Shown here: positions 1 through 10,276 of the stretch, one piece after another
Position numbering within the stretch: position 1 is the stretch's first letter
Layout of the letters: every line of letters starts with the position of its first letter
Source of the DNA: Candidatus Rokuibacteriota bacterium
GTDB taxonomy: Bacteria > Methylomirabilota > Methylomirabilia > Rokubacteriales > CSP1-6
DNA length: 64,000 nt
Direction: 5' to 3'
Assembly (NCBI GenBank): GCA_003221695.1
Contig: QHSX01000040.1
Location: 1 to 64,000 of the forward strand
Made by a program: the position numbers and the translations under genes
The notes under the pieces: model-generated
The model's database searches: none
What the model was told of the DNA's origin: nothing
What the model saw: the letters and a program-made list of their open reading frames with translations, nothing else

Positions 1-178
1 ATGTCCGGCAGGGATAAGCGCTGAAGGCATCTAAGCGCGAAACCCGCCTGAAGATGAGACCTCCCGGGGCGTAAGCCCCCTGAAGGGCCCTCGTAGATTA
101 CGAGGTTGATAGGCCGGAGGTGTAAGCACCGTGAGGTGTTCAGCTTACCGGTACTAATCGCCCGTGCGGCTTGACCAC
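1..178 (+). rRNA. rrl: 23S ribosomal RNA, 3' end (partial)
   Basis: The first bases match the last ~175 nt of bacterial 23S rRNA (domain VI). They include the conserved runs around ataagcgctgaaggcatcta, gttgataggccgg and ccggtactaat, and end in a g-gcttgacc tail like the E. coli 3' terminus. The gene begins outside the window. The exact 3' end is placed by analogy and could be off by a few bases. Confidence 0.93.
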
Positions 179-277
179 GTTGTTCTCATCCATTCTTTGA
201 TCGGAGACGCAGCGTCTGGCTGCACTCGAGGATCTCCGTATTCGGCGACCGGCGCGCGATGCGCGCTGGGACGACTT

Positions 278-393
<116 letters not shown>

Positions 394-405
394 TTAATTT
401 AAGAT

Positions 406-428
406 GAGGGGGGCGAGGCGCCCCCCTC
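406..428 (+). terminator. Perfect GC hairpin after the 5S gene (terminator-like, no T-run)
   Basis: A perfect 10-bp stem (gaggggggcg paired with cgcccccctc) closes on a 3-nt loop 12 nt after the 5S gene. The following bases are pyrimidine-rich (C and T) but contain no T-tract. It may be the rRNA operon terminator or a processing signal; the missing U-tract leaves the mechanism open. Confidence 0.5.
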
Positions 429-543
429 GACCTCCCCCTCCCCCAAGAACAGATTGCGCGGGCGAAGCCCGCGCTCGAACGCGGCTGATTCGGCGCCCGG
501 GTTTCACGGCCCGGGCGTTCGTGTGTTCGGCGCCCGAGGAGGC

Positions 544-1371
544 TCAGCCGGCGAACGCCGTCCAGATGGCGAGCGCGAAGCCCGCGAGGGTCAGCGCGAT
601 CAGAGCGGCGCCGAGGAGCTTGTCGAGCGGCGTCTCGTCGCGGTGCTCGGCGAGGGAGAGACCGAGCCCAGAGAGGAAGCCGCCTGCGAATCCGCCGGCG
701 TGGGCCCAGTTGTTCACGCCCGCCATGAAGAAGCCCATGATGAAGAGGATCAGCGCCCACTGCCCGTACTGCTGCAGGACCATGCGCCCGTAGACACCCC
801 CGCGCTTCCTACCGTAGGCGACGATCGCCCCGAGGAGGCCGAAGATCGAGCCGGACGCACCGATCGTGAACGGCACCCCGAGGGAGTTCGAGACGACGAA
901 GCCGGCGGCGCCCGAGATCGTGAAGATGATGACGAGCCGAGCCGGCCCGTACACCTCTTCGACGGCGGGCCCGAGCTGGCGGATCCAGAGAATGTTGAAC
1001 AGGATGTGGAGAAGCCCGCCGTGGAGGTAGATCGCGGTGAGCAGCGTCCACCAGCGGCCGTAGTGCCACGGGATCGCCCCCGCGGCACCGAGCGCCCAGA
1101 GCGCGTCGGCGCTCGGCGAAAAGACTTCGAGGATACCCCGCGGTCGGAGCGCGGCGAGCGGATCGAAGATCAGGCTGATCACGTACAGCGCGACGCACGC
1201 CGCGGTGACCGCGTTGGTGAAGTTCCAGCGACGGAGGAGCGCGCCGAGCGGGCCGCCGAACCCCCACATGCCGGGATTGCGCCGGCCGCACACGAGGCAC
1301 ACCGGCGCGTCAGCGTTCGTCAGGCGGCCGCAGGAGGGGCAGAGGATCGCGCCCGAGGTCTTACGGAACAT
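544..1371 (-). CDS. Rhomboid family intramembrane serine protease with N-terminal zinc ribbon
   Basis: A 275-residue membrane protein. Residues ~11-30 hold two CxxC pairs (CPSCG and CLVCG), a small zinc ribbon. The rest is a six-helix rhomboid core: HGGLLHILFN in the loop/helix 2 region, the serine motif GASGSIFG (~170) and the helix-6 histidine in NNWAHAGGFAGG (~220). The catalytic Ser-His dyad is therefore present, so an active protease that cleaves membrane substrates is expected; the substrate is unknown. The ATG start overlaps the end of yacG by 11 bp, so the two are co-transcribed and probably translationally coupled. The zinc ribbon at a rhomboid N-terminus is a known arrangement. Confidence 0.9.
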   Translation of the reverse strand: MFRKTSGAILCPSCGRLTNADAPVCLVCGRRNPGMWGFGGPLGALLRRWNFTNAVTAACVALYVISLIFDPLAALRPRGILEVFSPSADALWALGAAGAIPWHYGRWWTLLTAIYLHGGLLHILFNILWIRQLGPAVEEVYGPARLVIIFTISGAAGFVVSNSLGVPFTIGASGSIFGLLGAIVAYGRKRGGVYGRMVLQQYGQWALILFIMGFFMAGVNNWAHAGGFAGGFLSGLGLSLAEHRDETPLDKLLGAALIALTLAGFALAIWTAFAG

Positions 1372-1552
1372 CGTCCCGATTCTCGGCGGAGATCCGGTAT
1401 CGCTCGTCGAGCCATACGCCGAGGTCGACGAGCCGGCAGGTGAGCGAACACAACGGGCGATACGGATTGCCCTGCCAGGAGGTCTTGGCTCGGCAGGTCG
1501 GGCACGTCACGCCGCGCTCCCGCGGCCGACGAGCGACGGCCTCGTCGTCCAT
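1361..1552 (-). CDS. yacG: YacG-like zinc-binding DNA gyrase inhibitor
   Basis: A 63-residue protein with the YacG signature: CPTCRAKTSW, then NPYRPLCSLTCRLVDLG and an acidic/aromatic tail with DERYRI. Two CxxC pairs bind zinc. In E. coli YacG binds GyrB and inhibits gyrase; that role is inferred here. The reading frame opens at 1591, but a TTGACA-N18-TACGAT promoter (1591-1562) sits inside that extension. I therefore place the start at ATG 1552, 9 nt after the -10 box, which gives the usual family length. First gene of a two-gene unit with the rhomboid protease. Confidence 0.85.
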   Translation of the reverse strand: MDDEAVARRPRERGVTCPTCRAKTSWQGNPYRPLCSLTCRLVDLGVWLDERYRISAENRDDVP

Positions 1553-1561
1553 CGTGGCTGC

Positions 1562-1591
1562 ATCGTACTGGCCGCCGACAAAGCCTGTCAA
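1562..1591 (-). promoter_or_regulatory. Sigma70-type promoter of yacG-rhomboid
   Basis: Reading the minus strand, TTGACA (1591-1586), an 18-bp spacer and TACGAT (1567-1562) precede ATG 1552 by 9 nt. A start site ~7 nt after the -10 would leave a 2-3 nt leader. The box lies back-to-back with the hppA promoter. Confidence 0.65.
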
Positions 1592-1627
1592 CTCGCGCCT
1601 TTGTCATCACGCGTGGGCGGTTTCGCG

Positions 1628-1656
1628 TTGACAGCCCTCGACGCGTCGCGTAGAGT
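1628..1656 (+). promoter_or_regulatory. Sigma70-type promoter of the pyrophosphatase gene
   Basis: TTGACA (1628-1633), 17-bp spacer, TAGAGT (1651-1656). The downstream ATG at 1693 has an aaggag ribosome site at 1680, so this transcript has a conventional leader of ~30 nt. Confidence 0.7.
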
Positions 1657-1692
1657 TTCGTCCGTCACGTCCTACCCCGAAGGAGTCAGCGT

Positions 1693-4176
<2,484 letters not shown>

Positions 4177-4183
4177 GCGCTCC

Positions 4184-4810
4184 GTGGAGTTTCTCCTCGG
4201 GGTCGTCACCGGGGCCCATTCCCTCGACGACCTGATCCGATGGGGCGGCTACGTGATCCTGGTCGTGATCGTTTTCACCGAGACGGGGCTGCTCGTCGGC
4301 TTCTTCCTGCCCGGCGATTCGCTCCTGATTACCGCGGGGCTCGTCGCCGCGGCGGGCGGGCTCAACATCTGGTGGATCAACGGGCTCCTGATCGTCGCCG
4401 CCGTCGTGGGAGACAGCGTCGGCTACGCCATCGGCGCCCGGATCGGTCCGCGCCTCTTCACGCGCGAGCAGTCGTGGCTCTTCAACCCGCGCCACGTCGA
4501 GCGGACCCGTCGCTTCTACGCGCGCCACGGGGCCAAGACGATCGTGATCGCGCGCTTCGTTCCCATCATCCGCACCTTTGCGCCGGTCGTGGCGGGCGTC
4601 GGCCAAATGCCATACCGTCGCTTCCTCTTCTACAATATCGCCGGCGGCGTGGGATGGGTCACCAGCATGACCTGGGCGGGCTTCCTGCTGGGCCGAGCGA
4701 TTCCGAACATCGCTGAGTACATCCACATCGTGGTCATCGTGGTGATCGTCCTCTCGGTGATCCCGATCGTCGTCGAGATCCTCAAGGAGCGCCGGCGGCG
4801 GGCGGCCTGA
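4184..4810 (+). CDS. DedA family membrane protein
   Basis: 208 residues, GTG start 7 bp after hppA. DedA/VTT features: an N-terminal hydrophobic stretch with ETGLLVGFFLPGDSLL (~35-50), then GDSVGYAIGARIG, and the conserved basic segment RFVPIIRTFAPVVAG (~125-140), followed by GGVGWV and a C-terminal helix ending in a basic tail. DedA proteins act as lipid flippase/transporters and support membrane homeostasis. Position after an ion-pumping pyrophosphatase and before a lipid A-type acyltransferase fits an envelope function. Confidence 0.9.
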   Translation: MEFLLGVVTGAHSLDDLIRWGGYVILVVIVFTETGLLVGFFLPGDSLLITAGLVAAAGGLNIWWINGLLIVAAVVGDSVGYAIGARIGPRLFTREQSWLFNPRHVERTRRFYARHGAKTIVIARFVPIIRTFAPVVAGVGQMPYRRFLFYNIAGGVGWVTSMTWAGFLLGRAIPNIAEYIHIVVIVVIVLSVIPIVVEILKERRRRAA

Positions 4811-5676
4811 TCCTGTCGGCGCTCGCCACCCTCATCGGGCGACTGCCCGCCGGCGCGGGGGCCTGGCTCGGGCGGCGTCTCGGCGATCTCGCGTTCGTGG
4901 CGCTGCCGGCGTGGCGGCGGGTAGCGCACGCCAATCTCGCCGTCGCCTTTCCCGCGCTGAGTGCGAGCGAGCGACGGCGGATCGGCCGGCGCTCGTTCCA
5001 GCACTTCGGCGTGTTGTTCGTCGAGCTCGCGGCGACCCTGGCGCGTCCGCTCGACCGCACGCTGGCCACGATCCGCCTCGAGGGCCTCGAGCACCTGCGC
5101 GGCGTCATGGCGGCTCACGGCCGGGCGCTCGTTCTCACGGCGCACCTCGGCAACTGGGAGCTCCTCGCCGCCGCCCACCGGCTGGCGGGATACCCGCTCT
5201 CGATCGTCGTGCGCCCGCTCGATTCTGCGTCACTGAACATGCTTGCGGGCCGACTCAGGCGGAAGTCGGGCGTCGAGCTGATCGACAAACGCGGCGCGCT
5301 CCGGCCGGTGCTTCGCGCCCTCGCCGCCGGGCGCATGGTGGCGATCCTGCTCGACCAGAATGCGGCCCGGCACGAGGGCGTGTTCGTGCCCTTCTTTGGG
5401 CGCACGGCGTCGACGTCCAAGAGCCTCGCGGTCCTGGCCGTCCGCACGCGGACGCCGGTCGTTCCGATCTTCATCCGCCGCGAAGGCCGACACCACCGCG
5501 TCACCATCCACCCGCCACTCGACCCTCCCGCGGTGAATGACGTCGAGCGTGCCGTCGTCGAACTGACCATGCGCTGCACGGCGGCGATCGAGGCCGCGAT
5601 CAGCGAGGTACCCGAGCAGTGGCTCTGGGCGCACAATCGCTGGCGCACACGACCCGCCGCGGAGGCGCGGCCGTGA
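4807..5676 (+). CDS. Lysophospholipid/lauroyl acyltransferase (LpxL/HtrB-like)
   Basis: Inner-membrane acyltransferase of the LpxL/HtrB family, which adds secondary acyl chains to lipid A or similar lipids. The HX4E-type motif is HLGNWE (~113-118), with VVRPLD and LLDQNAARHEGVFVPFFG downstream and a WLWAHNRW ending typical of the family. The first ATG/GTG/TTG is GTG 4897, but family-like residues (LATLIGRLPAGAG ... GDLAF) continue upstream in frame to 4813, and no ATG/GTG/TTG exists there. I place the start at CTG 4807, which overlaps the dedA TGA as CTGA and gives 289 residues, a normal length. If CTG is not used, the protein starts at 4897 with 259 residues. Confidence 0.85.
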   Translation: MILSALATLIGRLPAGAGAWLGRRLGDLAFVALPAWRRVAHANLAVAFPALSASERRRIGRRSFQHFGVLFVELAATLARPLDRTLATIRLEGLEHLRGVMAAHGRALVLTAHLGNWELLAAAHRLAGYPLSIVVRPLDSASLNMLAGRLRRKSGVELIDKRGALRPVLRALAAGRMVAILLDQNAARHEGVFVPFFGRTASTSKSLAVLAVRTRTPVVPIFIRREGRHHRVTIHPPLDPPAVNDVERAVVELTMRCTAAIEAAISEVPEQWLWAHNRWRTRPAAEARP

Positions 5677-6317
5677 TCGCGTGCGCGCTCGCAGCGGTGG
5701 TGGCGCTCGGAAGCGTCGCGGCGGGGTCCGTCGCCGACGTGCGGGTCGACGCGTATCGCCAGGCCGCCTCCTTGGAGGCGGTCGGGACCGTCACGGGCCA
5801 TGCGCGGGAGGAGCGCCGAAGGCCGGGCGACATCGAGCGGCCCCTCGTCGGCACCGTGGTGACGCTCGTCCCGCATTCGTCCGCGCTGCTGGCGCGGCTC
5901 GAGGAGATCCGGACGCACGCGCGAGACTCGGCCAGCGCCTACCGTGCGTCGGGGCGGGCGCTCCGGCTGGCGCGCGAGGCCTACGAGAAAGCGCTGTGGG
6001 AGGCGGGGGCAGCTGACTTTGTCAGAGCGAGCGTCGTCGACGCCGCCGGCGGGTTCAGGATGGAGGACCTGCCCGCGGGCGCCTGGCTCCTGATCGCCAC
6101 CCGGTCGGTCTTCACCGACAGGGCCTCACCCCGTATCGCGAAGCGGGAGCGCGAAACGTACGCCCCCGCCCTTCGACTGCGGGGCTTCAACGTGGTATCG
6201 GTCTGGGTGCGGGCACTCACGGTCTCTGCGGGCCGGACGGAAGAGGTGGAGCTCATGGATCGAAACGTCTGGTTTACGGGCATCGAGGAGGAGCGCGCGC
6301 TGGACGCCGGCCCGTAG
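5673..6317 (+). CDS. Secreted protein of unknown function
   Basis: I do not recognise the family. GTG 5673 overlaps the acyltransferase stop as GTGA and begins a clear signal sequence (MIACALAAVVALGSVAAG). The mature ~195 residues contain a charged helical middle (~80-115) flanked by beta-rich segments with GTVVTLVPH and GGFRMEDLPAGAWLLIA, reminiscent of a carboxypeptidase-regulatory/transthyretin-like fold interrupted by a helix. The frame opens further upstream at 5619, but that part overlaps the acyltransferase. Last gene of the hppA-dedA-acyltransferase string; probably an envelope protein. Confidence 0.7.
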   Translation: MIACALAAVVALGSVAAGSVADVRVDAYRQAASLEAVGTVTGHAREERRRPGDIERPLVGTVVTLVPHSSALLARLEEIRTHARDSASAYRASGRALRLAREAYEKALWEAGAADFVRASVVDAAGGFRMEDLPAGAWLLIATRSVFTDRASPRIAKRERETYAPALRLRGFNVVSVWVRALTVSAGRTEEVELMDRNVWFTGIEEERALDAGP

Positions 6318-6329
6318 GCCGGCGTCCAG
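6300..6329. terminator. Palindromic hairpin between convergent genes
   Basis: A perfect 13-bp stem (6300-6312 with 6317-6329) with a 4-nt loop lies between convergent genes. The TAG stop of the plus-strand gene falls at the loop, so the hairpin covers its last codons. No T-run is present on either side; it may act bidirectionally. Confidence 0.6.
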
Positions 6330-6339
6330 CGGGCGAGCG

Positions 6340-6735
6340 CTACTTCTTCTCGCTCTTGGCTTCCTTCTTCATCCCGCCGCCCTTCGCCATGATCGATTGG
6401 GCCACGGCCTTACCGTCCATGTTCGTGTAGCGGACGTGGACCGAGTCACCCGGCTTGAGGTCGGCAGCCGTGATCGACTTGCCGCCCCGTCGAATCGAGG
6501 TCTTCGGGTCGACGGCAAACGTCCACTCGACCTCCTTGTTCCTCGCCTTGCCAGCCACCACGATGCTGTCGGCCGACGCCGCCTTCACCGTGCCGTTGGC
6601 GTTCCTGAGCGGCGTCTTCTTCATCGCCCCCGGCTTGTCGGCCTTTGTGTCTGGTGTCGGGGTCTGCGCCAAGGCGACCCCGGCGGAGCCAGCGGCGAAC
6701 ACGAGTGCGACAACGAGAGCCAGTAGCTTCTTCAC
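6340..6735 (-). CDS. Small secreted DUF5666-like beta-barrel protein
   Basis: 131 residues, GTG start with a very strong GGAGGAGG ribosome site 8-10 nt upstream. Residues 1-23 form a signal peptide ending VALAQ. The core (~45-115) has the repeated pattern GTVKAASADSIVVAG, then a predicted strand with FAVDPKTSI, then LKPGDSVHVRYT, typical of DUF5666/OB-like small periplasmic proteins. Lysine-rich ends. No enzymatic residues are seen. The domain match is by pattern and not by search. Confidence 0.75.
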   Translation of the reverse strand: MKKLLALVVALVFAAGSAGVALAQTPTPDTKADKPGAMKKTPLRNANGTVKAASADSIVVAGKARNKEVEWTFAVDPKTSIRRGGKSITAADLKPGDSVHVRYTNMDGKAVAQSIMAKGGGMKKEAKSEKK

Positions 6736-7181
6736 AACGGTTCCTCCTCCACAAAAAGGATTAAAGAACCACTTCCGGGCGTACGACGAGCGGCGATCCG
6801 TCCTTATTCTCCGTCCATGTATCGATGAAATCTATCAGAAAGAACGGGCTGTGCGCTGTCGCCGCCCTCCCTTCCGTAAATTCCGATGCACCGGCCTGAA
6901 GCGGTGCATGCCTGAAAGAAATTGACCGCCGCTCTCAGCCAGGCTGCTGCCCGCGTGGCTTCCGGGCAGAGCCGGATGGTGGCGGTTCCTCGGCGTCAAC
7001 GAGAAATATCGAGCAACGTTTTCAGGGGAATGACGCGCACTGCCAGCACGACGCGGCGCGCGAGATGCCGGGGCAATCCGGAATTGGCGACCGACTTGCA
7101 CTCCTACTCGCGGCGATGCCACAAGGAGGCTTCTCGATGCGCCGAATTCGACGCCAACTCCGTGGGGCGGGGCCGGAAAAG
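6736..7181. other. Long intergenic region without a convincing gene
   Basis: This 446-bp stretch separates divergent genes. Close to 6735 it holds the RBS (6737-6746) of the minus-strand gene, with an AT-richer patch (6750-6840). A small inverted repeat atgcaccg/cggtgcat (6886-6893 and 6902-6909) could be an operator. An 87-codon plus-strand reading frame at 6922-7185 has no RBS and no recognisable composition, so I do not call it. Confidence 0.5.
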
Positions 7182-7211
7182 TTGACCCCGGCCGCGGGCC
7201 TGTGCTACCAA
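7182..7211 (+). promoter_or_regulatory. Probable promoter of the lytic transglycosylase
   Basis: TTGACC (7182-7187), 18-bp spacer, TACCAA (7206-7211), then 12 nt to ATG 7224. Predicted leader is ~5 nt and no Shine-Dalgarno is present in it. Confidence 0.45.
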
Positions 7212-7223
7212 GAGCGAACTTCC

Positions 7224-8450
7224 ATGACGACTCGACTCATCGTGCTCCTGCTCACGGCGGGTCTCGTGGGCATTCCGGTGATCGGTGTCGTTGCTCCCGT
7301 TGCCGCCGAACCCTTCCCGCCCGCGCCGACTTCGCCGGAAACGGTCGCCATGCCGGGCCCTCAAGTGGATTCGGGAAAAAGCCAGTCGGCGGAGGACTCG
7401 GGCGAGGTCGCCGAGATGGACCCGTGGGCGGACGCGCTCGCCGAGTCGGCCCGCCTCAATGCCGTGGCGCGGCTCCGAGCCGAGTTCCCCGACTATTCGG
7501 TGGCGCTGAACGACGACGTTCGGTACTTCCTCGATCGCTTCACCGGCAGCCGGCGCGAGGTCGTCGAGATGTGGATGGGGCGCTCCGGGCGCTACCTCGC
7601 GATGATCCGGGAGATTTTCCGGAGTCAGGGGTTGCCGACGGATCTCGCGTTCACGGCCATGATCGAGAGCGGCTTCAACCCACGCGCCGTCTCCCGCGTT
7701 GGCGCGAAGGGGCTCTGGCAGTTCATGGCTCCCACCGCGCGCCGCTACGGTCTGCGTGTCGACCGGTGGGTGGACGAGCGGCTCGATCCCGAGAAGTCCA
7801 CCGTCGCCGCCGCGGCGTACCTGCGCGATCTGTACCGCCAGTTCGGCTCGTGGGAGCTCGCGCAGGCCGCGTACAACGCCGGCGAGGTGGCGGTGATCCG
7901 GGCGATCCGCGTGACGGGCTCGTCGGACTTCTGGGATCTCACGCGTACGACGCATCTGCAACGCGAGACCCGCGAGTTCGTTCCCGCCATCCAGGCGGCG
8001 ACGCTCATCGGTCGCGACCCGGATCAGTACGGCTTCGCGGTCGGCGGCGACGCGTGGGACGACACCGAGCGCGTCTCGGTCCCTCCCTCGACGGATCTCC
8101 GTCGCCTGTCCACGGGCGCCGGGCTCTCGCTCGAGATGCTGCGGGGCCTGAATTCGACGCTCGTGCGAGGGATCACGCCACCGGGCACGCGATGGGAGGT
8201 CAGCATCCCGTCCGGCACCCGCGACGGCGTGCTGGCGGCGCTGGCGCCTCGGCGCTCGGTCGCCACGGCGAAAGCGCCGCGCCGCGCGGCGGCCGCGCGC
8301 GAGATCCACGTCGTCCGGCCGCAGGAAACGGTGAGCTCGATCGCCAGGCTGTACGGACTGTCGGTCGCCGAGGTGCTCCGTTGGAACCGCCTCGAGAGCC
8401 GGGACCCGATCCGGCCGGGGGATCGGCTGCGGATCGCTCAACTCCGCTGA
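7224..8450 (+). CDS. Membrane-bound/periplasmic lytic murein transglycosylase with LysM domain (MltD-like)
   Basis: 408 residues. Signal peptide (residues 1-~30), then an SLT/GH23 domain: catalytic Glu in AMIESGFNP (~150), [17 protein letters not shown] and AAYNAGE, the standard order. A C-terminal LysM (~363-406) includes [18 protein letters not shown] and NRL...IRPGDRLRI. It cleaves peptidoglycan glycan strands to 1,6-anhydro products in the periplasm. The frame opens at 7065, but the signal peptide and promoter favour ATG 7224. The stop TGA overlaps the CTG start of the MoaD-like gene. Confidence 0.92.
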   Translation: MTTRLIVLLLTAGLVGIPVIGVVAPVAAEPFPPAPTSPETVAMPGPQVDSGKSQSAEDSGEVAEMDPWADALAESARLNAVARLRAEFPDYSVALNDDVRYFLDRFTGSRREVVEMWMGRSGRYLAMIREIFRSQGLPTDLAFTAMIESGFNPRAVSRVGAKGLWQFMAPTARRYGLRVDRWVDERLDPEKSTVAAAAYLRDLYRQFGSWELAQAAYNAGEVAVIRAIRVTGSSDFWDLTRTTHLQRETREFVPAIQAATLIGRDPDQYGFAVGGDAWDDTERVSVPPSTDLRRLSTGAGLSLEMLRGLNSTLVRGITPPGTRWEVSIPSGTRDGVLAALAPRRSVATAKAPRRAAAAREIHVVRPQETVSSIARLYGLSVAEVLRWNRLESRDPIRPGDRLRIAQLR

Positions 8451-8785
8451 AGGTCGAAGTCAAGCTCTTCGCGGCCTTCCTCGCGTATCTGCCCGCTCCG
8501 GACCCGCAGGGCGCGACGACGCTCGACGTCCCGGAAGGGACGACGGTCGACGACGTCGCGCGGCGCCTGGGGATTCCCGTCGACCTCGCGCGCGTCGTGC
8601 TCGTCAACGGTCAGGACGCGTCGCCCGGCCGTCCGCTCGCCCCGGGCGACGTCGTCGCGATCTTCCCGCCGCTGGCGGGAGGCGTCGGCGGAGGCGCGGG
8701 CCGGGCCGCGGCGCACTCGCCGTCCGCTTCGTCGAGCACAGAGTCGATCTCGGCCCCGACGAGCAGCGCGACGCCGCTCGCGTAG
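8447..8785 (+). CDS. MoaD/ThiS family ubiquitin-like sulfur carrier with C-terminal tail
   Basis: Beta-grasp sulfur carrier. Residues 1-78 match the family: a first strand [53 protein letters not shown]. The diglycine normally ends the protein and is the site of adenylation/thiocarboxylation. Here about 34 more residues (Gly/Ala/Ser-rich) follow before a stop. No ATG/GTG/TTG precedes the domain; CTG 8447, overlapping the upstream TGA as CTGA, is the likely start. The 3' end overlaps the convergent yihY gene by 175 bp. Either the tail is removed, as in some ubiquitin-like proteins, or a stop codon has been lost. No moaE, thiG or JAMM peptidase gene is nearby. Confidence 0.75.
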   Translation: MKVEVKLFAAFLAYLPAPDPQGATTLDVPEGTTVDDVARRLGIPVDLARVVLVNGQDASPGRPLAPGDVVAIFPPLAGGVGGGAGRAAAHSPSASSSTESISAPTSSATPLA

Positions 8786-9603
8786 AGCCAGAGCATCAAG
8801 AGAATGACGCTGCCGATCGAACCGTAGGTGGCGTTGTAGTTCACGAACTCGGTCACGTAGAGCCTGAGCACGGAGGACATCACCAGCCACGCCACGAGGG
8901 CGAAGGTCGATCCCAGGGTGATCCAGTGCCAGCGCCGTCCCGTCGCGGGTGCGAGATGGTAGACGAGCGTGAGACCCGTGAGGGCCAGGACGATCGCGAC
9001 CGGCCACTGGAGCAGCGCCCACGCGAGCGTGAAGACCGGTCCCAGACCGACCCGCGTCGCCACGGCCTCACCGATGCGGCCTCCGAAAACGAGCAGCAGC
9101 AGCGCCGTCAGCGTGAACAGCGAGAACCCGATCGTGAGCCCGACGGCGACCAGCCGGGACTCCCACCAGGAACGTCGCGCGCTCACGCGAGAGGCCACGT
9201 TCAGGGCGGTCATGATGGACAGCATCCCGCTCGACGCCACCCACAGCGCGGCGAACACGCCGATCGAGAGCAGGCCGCCGCTCGCGCCGCTCACGACCTC
9301 CGCGAGCGTCTTCCTGAGGAGCGACGCCGCGTCGCCCGGCAGCATGCGATCGGCGTACTCGAGGAGCTGACTCATCAGATCGGGGAGCGGCAAGAGTCCG
9401 ACCAGGGCGGTCAAGAACAGCAGGGTGGGCAGGAGCGCGAACAAGAAATAGTACGAGAGCCCCGCCGCCCGGTCGAGAATCTCGTCCTCGCAGACCCGCC
9501 GATACACACGTTGGGCGAGTCGCCGGACCGAGCGTCCCCGGAGCCAGGGGGGAGACGGCGGGACCGGTTGAGGGTCAGGGCGCCCTCGATCCGTCAGGAG
9601 CAC
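8611..9603 (-). CDS. yihY: YihY/virulence factor BrkB family inner-membrane protein
   Basis: 330 residues from GTG 9603, 7 bp after the methyltransferase stop. The family pattern is clear: DRAAGLSYYFLFALLPTLLFL near the N-terminus, ~6 transmembrane helices, and the C-terminal [23 protein letters not shown](D). Older annotations call this RNase BN; there is no nuclease evidence. The last ~35 residues (Pro/Ala/Ser-rich) are not family-like and are encoded opposite the MoaD-like gene, so the true end of the conserved protein is near residue 293. The same frame continues upstream of 9603, but only as antisense of the methyltransferase. Confidence 0.88.
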   Translation of the reverse strand: MLLTDRGRPDPQPVPPSPPWLRGRSVRRLAQRVYRRVCEDEILDRAAGLSYYFLFALLPTLLFLTALVGLLPLPDLMSQLLEYADRMLPGDAASLLRKTLAEVVSGASGGLLSIGVFAALWVASSGMLSIMTALNVASRVSARRSWWESRLVAVGLTIGFSLFTLTALLLLVFGGRIGEAVATRVGLGPVFTLAWALLQWPVAIVLALTGLTLVYHLAPATGRRWHWITLGSTFALVAWLVMSSVLRLYVTEFVNYNATYGSIGSVILLMLWLYASGVALLVGAEIDSVLDEADGECAAARPAPPPTPPASGGKIATTSPGASGRPGDAS

Positions 9604-9610
9604 GGGGGCC

Positions 9611-10273
9611 CTAGGACGTCCGGCAGCGGAACGCGACGTTGCGGGCGAACAGGCGCATCGAGTACCGGGCGAGCCGTCCCTTGAGCGGGACGACCTCTTC
9701 GATCGTGAAGAAGCCTTCGAGCAGCTCGCGCAGCGAATCGTACGAGAAGTACTGGCAGTGGGTGGGATCGCTGTCGAGGCGCTTGCCACGCAGGACGCGC
9801 CAGCGCCCGTGGAGATGGTAGAAGAGCGGCACGTTGCCCACGAAGAGTCCCCGAGGCCGGAGGACGCGCTTGACCTCGCCGAGCGTGATGCGGGGATACG
9901 GAAGGTGCTCGAGGGTCTCCGCGAGCACGACGGCGTCGAACCGCGCATCCGAAAACGGAAGCGGCGCGTTGAGATTGACCCGCTGGACCTCGATCCCGTA
10001 CTGCGTGCGCGCTGCCTCCAGCGCCCGCCGGTCGATGTCGGCGCCGACGACCCGGTTTCCCTCCCGGAAGTGGCGGGTGAGGGTTCCGTCTCGGCATCCC
10101 AGATCAAGCAGGTCCTTGCCGCGCCCGATCCACCGGCCGAAGAGCCCGGCCCGTTCCGTCTCGAGGAACGCCTGTCCGATCCGCTTCCCGCCCGTCTGGT
10201 CACGGCGGTGGTGCTCGACGTAGATCCCCTCGAGCAGGTCGTCTTCCGTCACGACGTGGTCCTCGTGTGCCAC
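9611..10273 (-). CDS. Class I SAM-dependent methyltransferase
   Basis: 220 residues, GTG start 3 bp after the previous stop. Rossmann methyltransferase motifs: motif I DLLDLGCRDGTLT (~54-66), acidic end of strand 2 GADID (~77), motif DAVVLAETLEHLPYP (~113-127) and VLRPRGLFVGNVP. It resembles Methyltransf_11/23 enzymes acting on lipids, quinones or small molecules; the acceptor is not predictable. Third gene of a four-gene minus-strand unit (membrane protein, UbiE-like, this gene, YihY). Confidence 0.85.
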   Translation of the reverse strand: MAHEDHVVTEDDLLEGIYVEHHRRDQTGGKRIGQAFLETERAGLFGRWIGRGKDLLDLGCRDGTLTRHFREGNRVVGADIDRRALEAARTQYGIEVQRVNLNAPLPFSDARFDAVVLAETLEHLPYPRITLGEVKRVLRPRGLFVGNVPLFYHLHGRWRVLRGKRLDSDPTHCQYFSYDSLRELLEGFFTIEEVVPLKGRLARYSMRLFARNVAFRCRTS

Positions 10274-10276
10274 CGC

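Noticed and set aside
6922-7185. 87-codon plus-strand frame in the long intergenic region
   Set aside because: No ribosome site, no recognisable motifs, and it runs into the mltD promoter.
8611-10203. A 530-residue version of YihY starting at 10203
   Set aside because: The first ~200 residues are an out-of-frame reading of the methyltransferase gene.
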